From NCBI RefSeq assembly GCF_017893965.1, contig NZ_CP054142.1:1922001-1986000 (forward strand): a stretch of DNA of 64,000 nucleotides. The letters run 5' to 3'. Positions 25,946 to 34,681 of this stretch are shown here, one piece after another; within the stretch, counting starts at the first letter, position 1; every line of letters starts with the position of its first letter. Position numbers and translations under genes: made by a program. The notes beneath the pieces are model-generated. The model was given only the letters and a program-made list of their open reading frames with translations, made no database searches and was not told the origin of the DNA. The DNA is from Treponema parvum. Its GTDB lineage: Bacteria; Spirochaetota; Spirochaetia; Treponematales; Treponemataceae.

Positions 25946-25963
25946 GGAAACGCAGAAATCGCT

Positions 25964-26037
25964 GGCGCCTCGCATAAAAGAAAAACGCATTTAGCGTTTT
26001 TCAACTCTCGACTTATCAGAGCGATTTCGAGCAGTGC
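25964..26037. repeat. Double-hairpin dispersed repeat, copy B (partial)
   Basis: Shares linker, hairpin (gaaaaacgc/gcgtttttc, 25980-25988 with 25994-26002) and tail with copy A at near identity. It continues into cagtgcc, which is also found in copy C. The left-hand hairpin is absent. Confidence 0.8.
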
Positions 26038-26089
26038 CGGGAATAGTAAAACCATGATGTATTAAGGCATCAGCCGCATTTCACGCAAA

Positions 26090-26275
26090 TCAATCATCGG
26101 ATATAGTTTTTCTTACATTTTCTGTGATTACGTCTTCCGAAGGTAATAATGCTTTTAGGAATTGAATTAATCCTTCAAATCCAACTGCATAACCTTTTTG
26201 ACCATTATATTCTTTTAAGATATGAAGCTTTGTATCATCCTCGTATTGAAACGACACGAATTGCTTTACGGCTGA
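26090..26275 (-). pseudogene. 3' remnant of an unrecognised gene
   Basis: The minus strand reads 61 codons without a stop and without an ATG, with protein-like content: SAVKQFVSFQYEDDTK, HILKEYNGQKGYAVGFEG, LIQFLKALLPSEDVITENV, ending RKTISDD and a stop at 26090. An in-frame TAA sits just upstream (26276-26278) and no ribosome site is seen before the only possible start (a GTG). The rest of the region 25796-26298 has only repeats, so this looks like the surviving C-terminus of a lost gene. I do not recognise the family. Confidence 0.5.
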
Positions 26276-26298
26276 TTAACGAAAACTCCGTATGTTTT

Positions 26299-26371
26299 CG
26301 GTCCCTACGAGAGTCGAACTCGTCTTTAAAGATTGAGAATCTTTTGTCCTAAACCGATAGACGAAGGGACC
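26299..26371 (-). tRNA. tRNA-Glu (CTC anticodon)
   Basis: The minus strand folds as a 73-nt cloverleaf. The acceptor is GGTCCCT/AGGGACC. The anticodon stem is AAAGA/TCTTT with loop TTCTCAA, which gives anticodon CUC reading GAG. The T loop is GTTCGACTC. The discriminator is G and the CCA end is not encoded. The same anticodon arm and body are typical of bacterial tRNA-Glu. Confidence 0.93.
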
Positions 26372-26402
26372 AAGCGATCTTATGATTTTCATCTAAGATG
26401 CT

Positions 26403-26430
26403 AAAAAAAACTGACCTTCCGGCCAGTTTT
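26403..26430 (-). terminator. Terminator after tRNA-Gln
   Basis: On the minus strand, AAAACTGGCC-GGAA-GGTCAGTTTT is a 10-bp stem with one G-U pair and a GNRA-type loop, followed by a run of T. It separates tRNA-Gln from tRNA-Glu, so the second tRNA probably has its own promoter or depends on read-through. Confidence 0.75.
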
Positions 26431-26434
26431 AAAA

Positions 26435-26505
26435 TTCCCCAAGGAGGATTCGAACCCCCACAAGCAGAACCAGAATCTGCGGTGCTACCATTACACAATC
26501 GGGGA
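26435..26505 (-). tRNA. tRNA-Gln (CTG anticodon)
   Basis: The minus strand gives a 71-nt cloverleaf. The acceptor begins TCCCCGA and pairs with TTGGGGA. The anticodon stem is GCAGA/TCTGC with loop TTCTGGT, giving anticodon CUG, which reads CAG. The T arm is GGGGGTTCGAATCCTCC. CCA is not encoded. Confidence 0.93.
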
Positions 26506-26551
26506 ATGTAATACAGTGTGAATATGATAATGAACTTGACCATGCTTGTCA

Positions 26552-26662
26552 AGAGCCCGAAAATCTGAGCGAGCGGAAGATTTTCGGGCGCCTCGCATAA
26601 AAGAAAAATGCCGTGAGGCATTTTTCAACTCCAGACCTAAACGAACGATTTCGAGCAGTGGC
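26552..26662. repeat. Double-hairpin dispersed repeat, copy C
   Basis: The left hairpin gcccgaaaatct (26555-26566) pairs perfectly with 26578-26589, as in copy A. Linker gcgcctcgcataaaa follows, then a second hairpin gaaaaatgcc/ggcatttttc with compensating base changes relative to copies A and B. The tail is more diverged, ending cgatttcgagcagtgg. Confidence 0.78.
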
Positions 26663-26793
26663 CGTTCGCGTTACATCCGTGTACCGCTCACTACCGTATT
26701 TTTGCTGGGCAAAAATACGCGACTAAATTCCGACACGGCATCCGTGCCGTGCGGCGAGCCGAGGATTTTAGAAGGCGGTAAAAATCCGGCACC
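26663..26793. other. Structured intergenic segment after the chemoreceptor gene
   Basis: There is no ORF. It contains a perfect 11-bp hairpin (cgtatttttgc at 26695-26705 with 26709-26719, loop tgg) and a 7-bp hairpin (cacggca/tgccgtg, 26734-26751). There is also a weaker ggatttt/aaaatcc pair close to the receptor stop. None has a convincing T run on the minus strand. Confidence 0.5.
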
Positions 26794-28917
26794 TTATACC
26801 TTAAACTTTTTTACTTCTCGTGCCAAATTATCAATACTTACCTTATTCTTTTGCGTTATCTCGTTTACGTCCTGCACAGCATTACTGATCTGTACTGTCC
26901 CTGAAGCCATCTCATTCATGCTGTCGGTAATAACCCTTGTTAAGTCGTCGAGTTTACGCATTTCCTCCGCAACCTGTTCCCCGCCTTTCAGCATTTCAGC
27001 TGACCCGTCTTTTACTTCACTTGTTACGGAGTTGATGCTTTTAATTGCCGCAAGCACTTCACGACTGCCGTTCTCCTGCTCTTTTATAACTTCCATAAGA
27101 TTTGCACTCATCGTTTTTACGTGTTCCGAAAGAGAAAAGATGGCATTAAATTTTTCTTCAACCGTTTTGGATGATTGGGCGAGGCTTTCGATTTCGGCGC
27201 CCAGCATTTTTAAGGTTTCGGTTATTGCCTTTCCCTGCACGCTCGATTCTTCGGCAAGCTTACGGATTTCGTCTGCAACAACGGCAAAGCCTTTCCCCGC
27301 TTCTCCTGCATGTGCAGCTTCGATTGCAGCGTTCATCGCAAGCAAATTAGTCTGACTTGCAATATGCTGAATCACGCTTGATGCTTCCATAAGGCTTCCA
27401 GATTCTTCTGCAATCTTCTGTGTTACACGATTTGAGCTTACAAGAGTGTCTTTACCGTCCGCTGTGGCGGAAGCGAGGTCTTTAATTGCGTCATCGGTTT
27501 TATCGAGCGTCTGCGTAATGGAAGCGATGTTCGAAACCATTTCTTCAATTGAAGACGAAGACTGCTCAACGCTCGCCGCCTGTGTTTCGATGCTGCCGTT
27601 TAAGTTTTTAATCGTGCGGATAATCTCTTCCATCGTGGCGGCTGTTTCGGTTAAGCTTGACGCTTGCGTCATTGTCTGCTGCTTTATCCCGTCAATGTTC
27701 GCACTGATTTCATGTATTGCACTCGCCGTTTCGTTCATGTTGCTTGCAAGCTCGCTGCCGATTTCCGACATAATATGACTGGTTTCGCTGACGCCTTTAA
27801 TTGAAGTCCCGATTTTTTCCATTGTCTCGTTAAAATACACCGCCATATCGGTAATTTCATCATTACCGGTAACGGGAAGCCGAATTGTTAAATCTCCGGC
27901 GCCTTGCGCAATTCCTTTTAGTGCATTAACGGTATTTTGTATAGGCGTTACAATTTTTTGCGCGGTAATATATATGATGATAAGGGTAACAGCTAAGATT
28001 GCAGTTCCTATACTGTACATGGTAATCCGTAAATGTTTTATAGGATCCATAAATTCGTGTAACGGTGCGGATATGATTATTATCCAGCCGGTACTTTTAA
28101 TCTTTGCGAATGCCGCAATTTTATCGGAATTGTCATATCGGTAAAAACCTGTTCCGTTTTCGCCGCCTTCCATAGCAAGCTGTATAAAATCCGCCAATGA
28201 TTTAAAAGACTCATTTGTTTTACTTATTTCCATTATATTTACTTGATCGCGTACAAGTTCCATATCTCTATCGGCAACAATAACACCGTCCTTACTGACT
28301 ATCGACGCCTCGCCTGTTTTCCCCACAACAATGTCTTTTATCATTGTGGAAAGCTCCGCGGCATCTATATCCATAACAAGCACACCGGTTATGCGGTTGT
28401 TATTTTTAAGAGGCATAGAAAGTGTTATGACCGCCGTTCCGGAATCATCAGAGCGGGTGATGTATGGGTTGGAAATAAACAGCGTATCTTTCATTGCCGC
28501 TTGATAATAATCTCTGTCGGGAACAGGAATAGGAGTTGCATCAAACGTATATGAGATACCGTTCGTATCCACAATAAATAAATCTAAAAGCCAAGCCGCG
28601 TTCTTTTTCTGCGTATAAAACTCGTTTTCAAGAAATTTCATCTTTGTTAACACAGGAACTTGTTCGTCATACAAAACAGATCGGATGGCAAGATTTCCAA
28701 GAACCTGAAGCATAGCGGAAAACCGGCTTTCAATTAATTGAGCGGTAACGACAGCTCTATCTTCAATATTAGTGCTGATGTTTTCCGTTATAACTTTTTT
28801 TGCGGTGGTCATTTGCAAAAAAGCGAGCATAAAAATGGCTCCCGCAACCAGCGAACAAAAAATAACAAGTAATTTTACTTTTATGGCAAAACGCCTTTTT
28901 TCTTTTCTGTTTTTCAT
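26794..28917 (-). CDS. Methyl-accepting chemotaxis protein with Cache-type sensor
   Basis: A 707-residue chemoreceptor starting at ATG 28917, which has aaggag 9 nt upstream; a GTG 18 nt earlier would overlap that site. One membrane segment is near residues 15-35 and a second near 295-320. Between them is a periplasmic sensor of the dCache/PAS-like type (WLLDLFIVDTNGISYTFDAT; TGVLVMDIDAAELSTMI). A HAMP linker and a long cytoplasmic signalling coil follow, with the CheA/CheW hairpin (EAAHAGEAGKGFAVVADEIR). It signals to the flagellar motor. The ligand is unknown; such sensors often bind amino acids or carboxylates. Confidence 0.95.
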   Translation of the reverse strand: MKNRKEKRRFAIKVKLLVIFCSLVAGAIFMLAFLQMTTAKKVITENISTNIEDRAVVTAQLIESRFSAMLQVLGNLAIRSVLYDEQVPVLTKMKFLENEFYTQKKNAAWLLDLFIVDTNGISYTFDATPIPVPDRDYYQAAMKDTLFISNPYITRSDDSGTAVITLSMPLKNNNRITGVLVMDIDAAELSTMIKDIVVGKTGEASIVSKDGVIVADRDMELVRDQVNIMEISKTNESFKSLADFIQLAMEGGENGTGFYRYDNSDKIAAFAKIKSTGWIIIISAPLHEFMDPIKHLRITMYSIGTAILAVTLIIIYITAQKIVTPIQNTVNALKGIAQGAGDLTIRLPVTGNDEITDMAVYFNETMEKIGTSIKGVSETSHIMSEIGSELASNMNETASAIHEISANIDGIKQQTMTQASSLTETAATMEEIIRTIKNLNGSIETQAASVEQSSSSIEEMVSNIASITQTLDKTDDAIKDLASATADGKDTLVSSNRVTQKIAEESGSLMEASSVIQHIASQTNLLAMNAAIEAAHAGEAGKGFAVVADEIRKLAEESSVQGKAITETLKMLGAEIESLAQSSKTVEEKFNAIFSLSEHVKTMSANLMEVIKEQENGSREVLAAIKSINSVTSEVKDGSAEMLKGGEQVAEEMRKLDDLTRVITDSMNEMASGTVQISNAVQDVNEITQKNKVSIDNLAREVKKFKV

Positions 28918-29062
28918 TCTGTCAAACTCCTTCACGGTTTTTGTTTAAGGCCGAAAAAATATGCTGACTTTTTAAATACTTGCCGTATTCGATAATACGT
29001 CAGCCTTTAAGTCGGATTTTCCCACACGGTCGCTTAGCCTTCAACCGGGTCTTCCCATGTTG

Positions 29063-30184
29063 TCAGATTGAAGCGTTTTTTTGCATATCTCTTTTTATAT
29101 AAATTAGAAATGAAATTACAAAAGTTGAAATCAAAATCATAAAAATTAGACAAAACGCAATAATTAAATTCATGCCTAACAAATGTTCTAAAATCGAATC
29201 TAAATATACTCGAATCGGATAATGAATCAAAAATATGTACATTGAAATATTTCCAAGTAACTGCATTTTTTCTTTTTTTAAAATCTTTGAAACACAACCC
29301 TTGTCAAAAGAAAAGATAAATACAAATAATGCACATAGAAAACAATCGATTATATTTTTTAAATAACTATTCATCGTTATAAAAATTGAGTTTCTTGTGA
29401 AAAAAAACGAAACGACAATCACTGAAATTATAATTTCAAAAATAGAAAAATATTTAAATTTATTTTCCTTTAATTTTACATAAATCAAAGCAAGATTCAT
29501 TCCTATTAAAACATAAAAAACTCTCCAATACGGACTTGCGTATGATAAAATATCAATAATCGAATAATGATTTTCAATTTTTTCAAAAACAAACTTAAGA
29601 ACAACTATTATGAGGATATTTAACATAACATAAAGTATATTTGAAAAAATTAATTTTCCAATTTTTCTTAAAACAAACATTAAAAACGGTGAAACCAGAT
29701 ATACACAAAACAAGCAAGATAAGAACCAAGCTACGCCATTAAAAGCGGATGTAAACGCCATCATACCTGTTGCTGATTGAAGAACAGGAATATTTACAAT
29801 CAGTTTTACAACTTGATAACAAATTTTCTTTACAATAGCTTCGTTTTTATAAAAAATAACTGCAATATTCCAACACAATCCTGAAAGTATTGTCGCTAAA
29901 TACACTGGATATATTTTTTTAATGTGATTTATTCCAAATTTTACATCAATAATCAAAGGACATTTTGAAATTTCTGGAAATTTATTTAGATTTCCAATCA
30001 TCATTCCAAATCCTGAAATCATAAAGAAGAAATCAACTGCAAAAGTGGCATCATGAATAAAGATTTTATAAAAATCACCAAAACCGCTGCATTCTCCCAA
30101 AAATTCAAAATGAGCAATCACAATATTCATAATCATTATGAATCTCAAGCCTGTAAATGATTTTATTTTTTTGTATAACAACAT
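29063..30184 (-). CDS. Acyltransferase family 3 membrane O-acyltransferase
   Basis: A 373-residue protein with about ten membrane segments and the opening KIKSFTGLRFIMIMNIVIAH, plus FFFMISGFGMMIGN, typical of OafA-like acyltransferase_3 proteins. These acetylate or succinylate surface sugars. It is strongly AT-rich, like the core of the adjacent polysaccharide locus. It lies 155 nt after rmlD on the same strand and is the last gene of the locus, so it probably decorates that polymer. Ribosome site aagg lies before ATG 30184. Confidence 0.85.
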   Translation of the reverse strand: MLLYKKIKSFTGLRFIMIMNIVIAHFEFLGECSGFGDFYKIFIHDATFAVDFFFMISGFGMMIGNLNKFPEISKCPLIIDVKFGINHIKKIYPVYLATILSGLCWNIAVIFYKNEAIVKKICYQVVKLIVNIPVLQSATGMMAFTSAFNGVAWFLSCLFCVYLVSPFLMFVLRKIGKLIFSNILYVMLNILIIVVLKFVFEKIENHYSIIDILSYASPYWRVFYVLIGMNLALIYVKLKENKFKYFSIFEIIISVIVVSFFFTRNSIFITMNSYLKNIIDCFLCALFVFIFSFDKGCVSKILKKEKMQLLGNISMYIFLIHYPIRVYLDSILEHLLGMNLIIAFCLIFMILISTFVISFLIYIKRDMQKNASI

Positions 30185-30339
30185 TTTACCTTGAAAATAT
30201 GTTATGAAAATTTAAAGCGGGTCTGAGCACCGTCAACATAACATTTTTTCATCTTTCGTCATTATTAGCATAAAAAGCATTAATTTTCAATCTGACAAAT
30301 TTGTAATTTGCAACCGCAGTACAAGTTATTTTACATTAT

Positions 30340-31230
30340 CTATTTGATTCTCTCTTTATCAAACAAATCCGATTTTAAGAAGTTTGAAAGGCTTTCCTTC
30401 CAGTCCGGAAGAGTAATTTCCAGAGTCTTCTGAATCTTATCTTTACTTAAAACGGAATAGGCAGGCCTTTTTGCAGGCGTCGGATATTCATACGTCGAAC
30501 ACGGATTTACAACGCAGTTTTTACCTGTTTCATTAATTCGTCCGGTTTTGATTCCCTGTTTTTTGATTTCATTCGCAAAGTCCCACCATGTAATTTCTCC
30601 GAGATCGGTAACATGATACGTTCCATAAGGAACTTCTTTTCTATTTATAATTTCCAATATTATGCCGGCTAAATCGGCGGCAAAGGTTGGAGTTCCTTTT
30701 TGATCATTAACGACTTTTACGGACTCATGAGTATTCATGGCTTTGATCATCGTATAGACAAAGTTCTTCCCTGCCCAACCGTAAAGCCATGCGGTTCTAA
30801 GGATGTAATACTTATCTGTATTATCAAAAATCGATTTTTCACCTGCGGCCTTAGTCATGCCATATACTCCTAAAGGAGACACAGGAGCATCTTCCGTTAT
30901 CGGGCTGTTGCCCGCTCCATCGAATACATAATCGGTTGATATGTGAATTACTTTGGCCCCGCATAAATCGGCTACCTTTGCAATATTTGCAGGAGCCGTT
31001 TCATTAAGTTTACGGGCTAACTCCGCATCGCTTTCGGCTTTATCAACCGCAGTATATCCTGCACAGTTAACAATCCATGTGATGTCCGAATCTTTTGCGA
31101 ATTGTTTTAAAGCGTTGATATCGGTGATATCTACGTCAATATCGCTCATAACATACTGAAGTTTTTTCTCGTTTAGCTGCCGGCAGATTTCGCTGCCGAG
31201 CATACCTTTGCAACCGATTACCCAAATCAC
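30340..31230 (-). CDS. rfbD: dTDP-4-dehydrorhamnose reductase
   Basis: The final step of dTDP-L-rhamnose synthesis: NAD(P)H reduction of dTDP-4-dehydro-L-rhamnose. It is a 296-residue extended SDR with GCKGMLGSEICRQL for the cofactor, STDYVFDG, and the YxxxK pair in YGMTKAAGE. It starts at GTG 31230, which directly follows the rfbB stop (TAGGTG), so translation is coupled. The last of four dTDP-rhamnose genes. Confidence 0.95.
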   Translation of the reverse strand: MIWVIGCKGMLGSEICRQLNEKKLQYVMSDIDVDITDINALKQFAKDSDITWIVNCAGYTAVDKAESDAELARKLNETAPANIAKVADLCGAKVIHISTDYVFDGAGNSPITEDAPVSPLGVYGMTKAAGEKSIFDNTDKYYILRTAWLYGWAGKNFVYTMIKAMNTHESVKVVNDQKGTPTFAADLAGIILEIINRKEVPYGTYHVTDLGEITWWDFANEIKKQGIKTGRINETGKNCVVNPCSTYEYPTPAKRPAYSVLSKDKIQKTLEITLPDWKESLSNFLKSDLFDKERIK

Positions 31231-32358
31231 CTATCTACCCTGTTGTGTATAATTCTTAAAAATCCAATCTTTATAAGCCCCGGACTTAATGTTATCGATC
31301 CATTCGCCGTGGTTCAAATACCAGCGGATCGTTGCAAGCAGGCCCTGTTCAAAAGTCATCCTGCGTTCCCAGCCGAGTTTAGTCTTAGCCTTTGCACAGT
31401 CGATAGCATAACGCTTGTCATGCCCCGGACGATCCTTTACGTACGTGACGGTTTTGCGAACAACTTCAGCGTCTTTACCGATTTCCTTACCGGTCAAATC
31501 GATAACTTCGTTCAAAAGCTTAATGTTCTGCCATTCGTTTTCACCGCCGAGGTTCCATTTTTCGCCGGTAGGGCTTCCTTTCACGATTTGCCAAACGCCG
31601 CGGTTGTGGTCTTCAACATAAATCCAGTCACGGATATTGTCACCCTTACCGTAGACGGGAAGGTTCTTGCCGTCTTTGATGTTGGAAATCATCAAAGGTA
31701 AAAACTTTTCCGGAAACTGGAAAGGTCCGTAGTTGTTTGTGCAGTTAGACAAAGTGACCGGCAAACCGTAAGTGTGGTAATAAGCCATTACGATGTGGTC
31801 GGAACTCGCCTTAGAAGAAGAATAAGGCGAGCGGGGATCATAAGGAGTGGTTTCCAGAAAGTAACCTGTTTCACCGAGAGAACCGTAAACTTCATCCGTA
31901 GAAATGTGGTGGAAAAGAACATCGTCACGAACAGTACCGTCCGTTTTTTTCCAAAAGTTTCTGGCACAATCCAAGAGTGTAAAAGTTCCGATTACGTTTG
32001 TTTTTATAAAAGCTTCAGGCCCGAGAATGGAACGATCTACATGGCTTTCGGCCGCAAAGTGAATTACAGTATCTATGTCATACTGCTTAAAGATGCGCTC
32101 AATTTCCGCACGGTCACAGATATCAATCTTTTCGAAGAAATAGCGCTTGCCGCCAAACTGTTCTTCAACATCCTTTAATGATTCAAGATTGCCGGCGTAT
32201 GTAAGACAGTCTACATTTACAATGTTCCCTGTAAAGTCGGCGTCGTTAAAAAGGTCGGTGCCGCTATTGCTTACCCCAAACAAATAATGAATAAAATTGC
32301 AGCCGATAAAACCGGCGCCGCCGGTTACCAAAATATTCTTAAGTTTTCTGTCAGACAT
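31231..32358 (-). CDS. rfbB: dTDP-glucose 4,6-dehydratase
   Basis: It converts dTDP-glucose to dTDP-4-dehydro-6-deoxyglucose. GGAGFIGCNFIHYLF binds NAD, FAAESHVDRS and STDEVYGSLG are family motifs, and YSSSKASSDH holds the catalytic Tyr and Lys. Start chosen at ATG 32358 (MSDRKL), with ggag 6 nt upstream and the rfbC stop 1 nt away. A TTG 12 nt earlier would overlap rfbC. 375 residues. Confidence 0.96.
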   Translation of the reverse strand: MSDRKLKNILVTGGAGFIGCNFIHYLFGVSNSGTDLFNDADFTGNIVNVDCLTYAGNLESLKDVEEQFGGKRYFFEKIDICDRAEIERIFKQYDIDTVIHFAAESHVDRSILGPEAFIKTNVIGTFTLLDCARNFWKKTDGTVRDDVLFHHISTDEVYGSLGETGYFLETTPYDPRSPYSSSKASSDHIVMAYYHTYGLPVTLSNCTNNYGPFQFPEKFLPLMISNIKDGKNLPVYGKGDNIRDWIYVEDHNRGVWQIVKGSPTGEKWNLGGENEWQNIKLLNEVIDLTGKEIGKDAEVVRKTVTYVKDRPGHDKRYAIDCAKAKTKLGWERRMTFEQGLLATIRWYLNHGEWIDNIKSGAYKDWIFKNYTQQGR

Positions 32359-32359
32359 C

Positions 32360-32950
32360 TTATTCTCCAATCCATTCGGCGTTAAGGTCGAAATATTTCT
32401 TTTCCGGGCTGAACGGAACGTATTTTTTGTCTTTTTCGCTTAAATTTACATTTTCCGTAATTCCGGAAAGTATTGACTCCCAGTCAATGCCGATTGCCGG
32501 ATCGTTCCACATAATTCCGCCTTCGTCCTCAGGATGATAGAAATCCGTACACTTATAGGCAAACGTCGCAGTATCTGTAAGAACACAAAAACCGTGCGCA
32601 AAACCTTTCGGGATGTAAAACATATTCTGTTTTTCTGCATCAAGAATTACACCGTAATATTTCCCGAAAGTTGCGTTCCCGACACGTAAGTCCACAGCGA
32701 CGTCATAAACCCTTCCCTCTAACGCTCTAACAAGTTTTCCTTGAGGATGTTTTGTCTGAAAATGAAGACCGCGTAAAACATATTTGGATGATTTTGACTG
32801 GTTGTCCTGAACAAACTGCATAGTAAGTCCCGCTTCAAAAAAATCTTTTTCAGTATAAGTTTCTAAAAAGTATCCGCGACTATCGCCGAAAATTTTAGGC
32901 TGAATTTCATATAACCCTTCTATACCGCATTTTTTAAACTCAAATGACAC
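32360..32950 (-). CDS. rfbC: dTDP-4-dehydrorhamnose 3,5-epimerase
   Basis: The epimerase of the dTDP-L-rhamnose pathway, a 196-residue cupin. Motifs include FGDSRGYFLETYTEKDF, LRGLHFQTKHPQGKLVR with the catalytic His, and IPKGFAHGFCVLTD. It starts at GTG 32950 with an upstream aagga. It lies between rfbA and rfbB, all on one strand with gaps of a few nt. Confidence 0.95.
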   Translation of the reverse strand: MSFEFKKCGIEGLYEIQPKIFGDSRGYFLETYTEKDFFEAGLTMQFVQDNQSKSSKYVLRGLHFQTKHPQGKLVRALEGRVYDVAVDLRVGNATFGKYYGVILDAEKQNMFYIPKGFAHGFCVLTDTATFAYKCTDFYHPEDEGGIMWNDPAIGIDWESILSGITENVNLSEKDKKYVPFSPEKKYFDLNAEWIGE

Positions 32951-32953
32951 TTT

Positions 32954-33832
32954 TTATTCCTTCATGCCGGCAATAAATTCCAAATAATGGCCGTATTCGG
33001 TTTTATAACTCTTAGCCATATCCAAAAGCTGTTCCTTAGAAATCCATCCATTGTTAAAAGCAATTTCTTCAAGACAAGCAACATAAAACCCCTGTCGTTT
33101 TTGTATAGTGGCGACAAAGTTACCCGCTTCCTGTAGTCCCTCGTAAGTACCGGTATCAAGCCAGGCCATGCCGCGCCCAAGCAGTTCAACCTTGAGCTGC
33201 TTACGCACCAGATATTCGTTATTTACCGCAGTGATCTCAATTTCTCCCCGGGCGCTGGGCTTAACGTTAGCGGCTATATCCACAACGGAATTATCATAAA
33301 AATAAAGACCGGGAACAGCATAGTGAGATTTGGGGTTGACGGGTTTTTCCTCAATACCGAGAACATTCCCTTCTTTGTCAAATTCAACGACGCCATAGGA
33401 GGTAGGGTCGGCAACATAATAACCGAAAATCACCGCCCCCTTGTTCTTGCTGATTTTTTCAGCGGCGCTTTTTAAAGTAGAAGTAAAGCTCTGACCGTAG
33501 AAAATATTGTCTCCAAGCGCCAGGGCGACATCGTCATTTCCGATAAAGTTCTTGCCGACAATAAACGCGTCCGCAAGGCCTCTGGGCTTATTCTGAACCG
33601 CATATTCAAAATGCATACCGAGCCATTTTCCGTCGCCGAAAAGTTCTTTAAAGCAGCCGATATCGCGAGGAGTAGAAATGATCATGACATCCCGAATGCC
33701 CGCAAGCATAATACAGCTCAACGGATAATAAATCATCGGCTTGTCGTAAACAGGTAAAATCTGCTTACTGACAGCCCTAGTAAGCGGATATAAGCGGGTG
33801 CCGGCCCCTCCGGCAAGAATAATGCCTTTCAT
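32954..33832 (-). CDS. rfbA: Glucose-1-phosphate thymidylyltransferase
   Basis: Makes dTDP-glucose from dTTP and glucose-1-phosphate, the first step to dTDP-rhamnose. The 292-residue nucleotidyltransferase has the loop [27 protein letters not shown] and ALGDNIFYG. Ribosome site ggag lies before ATG 33832. It heads the rmlA-C-B-D block at the distal end of the polysaccharide locus. Confidence 0.96.
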   Translation of the reverse strand: MKGIILAGGAGTRLYPLTRAVSKQILPVYDKPMIYYPLSCIMLAGIRDVMIISTPRDIGCFKELFGDGKWLGMHFEYAVQNKPRGLADAFIVGKNFIGNDDVALALGDNIFYGQSFTSTLKSAAEKISKNKGAVIFGYYVADPTSYGVVEFDKEGNVLGIEEKPVNPKSHYAVPGLYFYDNSVVDIAANVKPSARGEIEITAVNNEYLVRKQLKVELLGRGMAWLDTGTYEGLQEAGNFVATIQKRQGFYVACLEEIAFNNGWISKEQLLDMAKSYKTEYGHYLEFIAGMKE

Positions 33833-33922
33833 ATAAAAATCTCCAAGGGTAACGCTTTATCGCAGCTAACAAAGTTCTCACCCAAAGCATAGCATCATTA
33901 GCTGATATTTTCAAAATTCAGT

Positions 33923-34672
33923 CTATTTTAGATATTTTTTAATACCGAAATACATGTACGTAATAAAATAAAAAATAGCCTTAGGCAACGACAGTTTTAA
34001 CTCTTTTCGCAAAATATGCCATTGCCATAAACATGCGATAAATTTATTTCCAGAAATGGAATGCAATTGTACTCGATACAGGGCTTCCATAGTCTTTGTA
34101 TTAATCGCTTTAAAGTCATTTAAAAGAATTGTAAGCCACATAAGATAATCTTCATGGTGGATTTCTTTTTGATAAATTTTACCGACCTTTTGAATATCAT
34201 ACACAGCGGTCAAATTCCCAATACAATCTCCTTTAAGTAATGTTTTATAGCTCACAACACCAGGTGCCGTTACAATACGGTTATCTCTCAGTCCATTCAC
34301 ATCTATCTTTTCATAGTGGGAAAAGACGACAGCAACGTTGTCACTTTCAAAAAACGGAAGCTGATGTTCCAGTTTTGTCGGAAGCCACATATCGTCGCAA
34401 TCAAGGAAAGCTATATATCTGCCGGATGCATTCCGTATACCGACATTACGCGGCGTTGCAGGCAAGCCGGAAGACCGATCTGTATGAAACAAACGAATTC
34501 TAGTATCTTCGGCACAAAACGATTCTATAATCTTTATGGAATTGTCCGAGGAATTATCATCTATAATGAGCAATTCCCAATCCGTAAATGTCTGCGCGAG
34601 TACGGAATTAATGGACTCTAAAAGATATTTCTCTCCGTTATGACAGGGCATTATGATTGATACTTGAGGCAT
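33923..34672 (-). CDS. Family 2 glycosyltransferase
   Basis: A 249-residue GT-A-fold enzyme. It has SIIMPCHNGEKYLLESINSV, DWELLIIDDNSSDNS and the metal-binding AFLDCDDMWLP. It adds a sugar from a nucleotide donor to the growing repeat unit on the cytoplasmic face. A basic/aromatic C-terminal tail probably contacts the membrane. Donor and linkage cannot be told. The gap to rfbA is 90 nt and shows nothing notable. Confidence 0.9.
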   Translation of the reverse strand: MPQVSIIMPCHNGEKYLLESINSVLAQTFTDWELLIIDDNSSDNSIKIIESFCAEDTRIRLFHTDRSSGLPATPRNVGIRNASGRYIAFLDCDDMWLPTKLEHQLPFFESDNVAVVFSHYEKIDVNGLRDNRIVTAPGVVSYKTLLKGDCIGNLTAVYDIQKVGKIYQKEIHHEDYLMWLTILLNDFKAINTKTMEALYRVQLHSISGNKFIACLWQWHILRKELKLSLPKAIFYFITYMYFGIKKYLK

Positions 34673-34681
34673 ACGATATCC

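Noticed and set aside
26149-26352. 67-codon plus-strand ORF in the tRNA region
   Set aside because: It runs through tRNA-Glu on the opposite strand and overlaps a better minus-strand coding remnant.
26299-26371. tRNA-Glu as an integration site for a mobile element
   Set aside because: I looked for a second copy of the tRNA 3' end nearby and found none, and no integrase gene is in the window.
25844-26662. CRISPR array
   Set aside because: The three repeat copies are irregularly spaced, structured and different in length; no spacer pattern and no cas genes.
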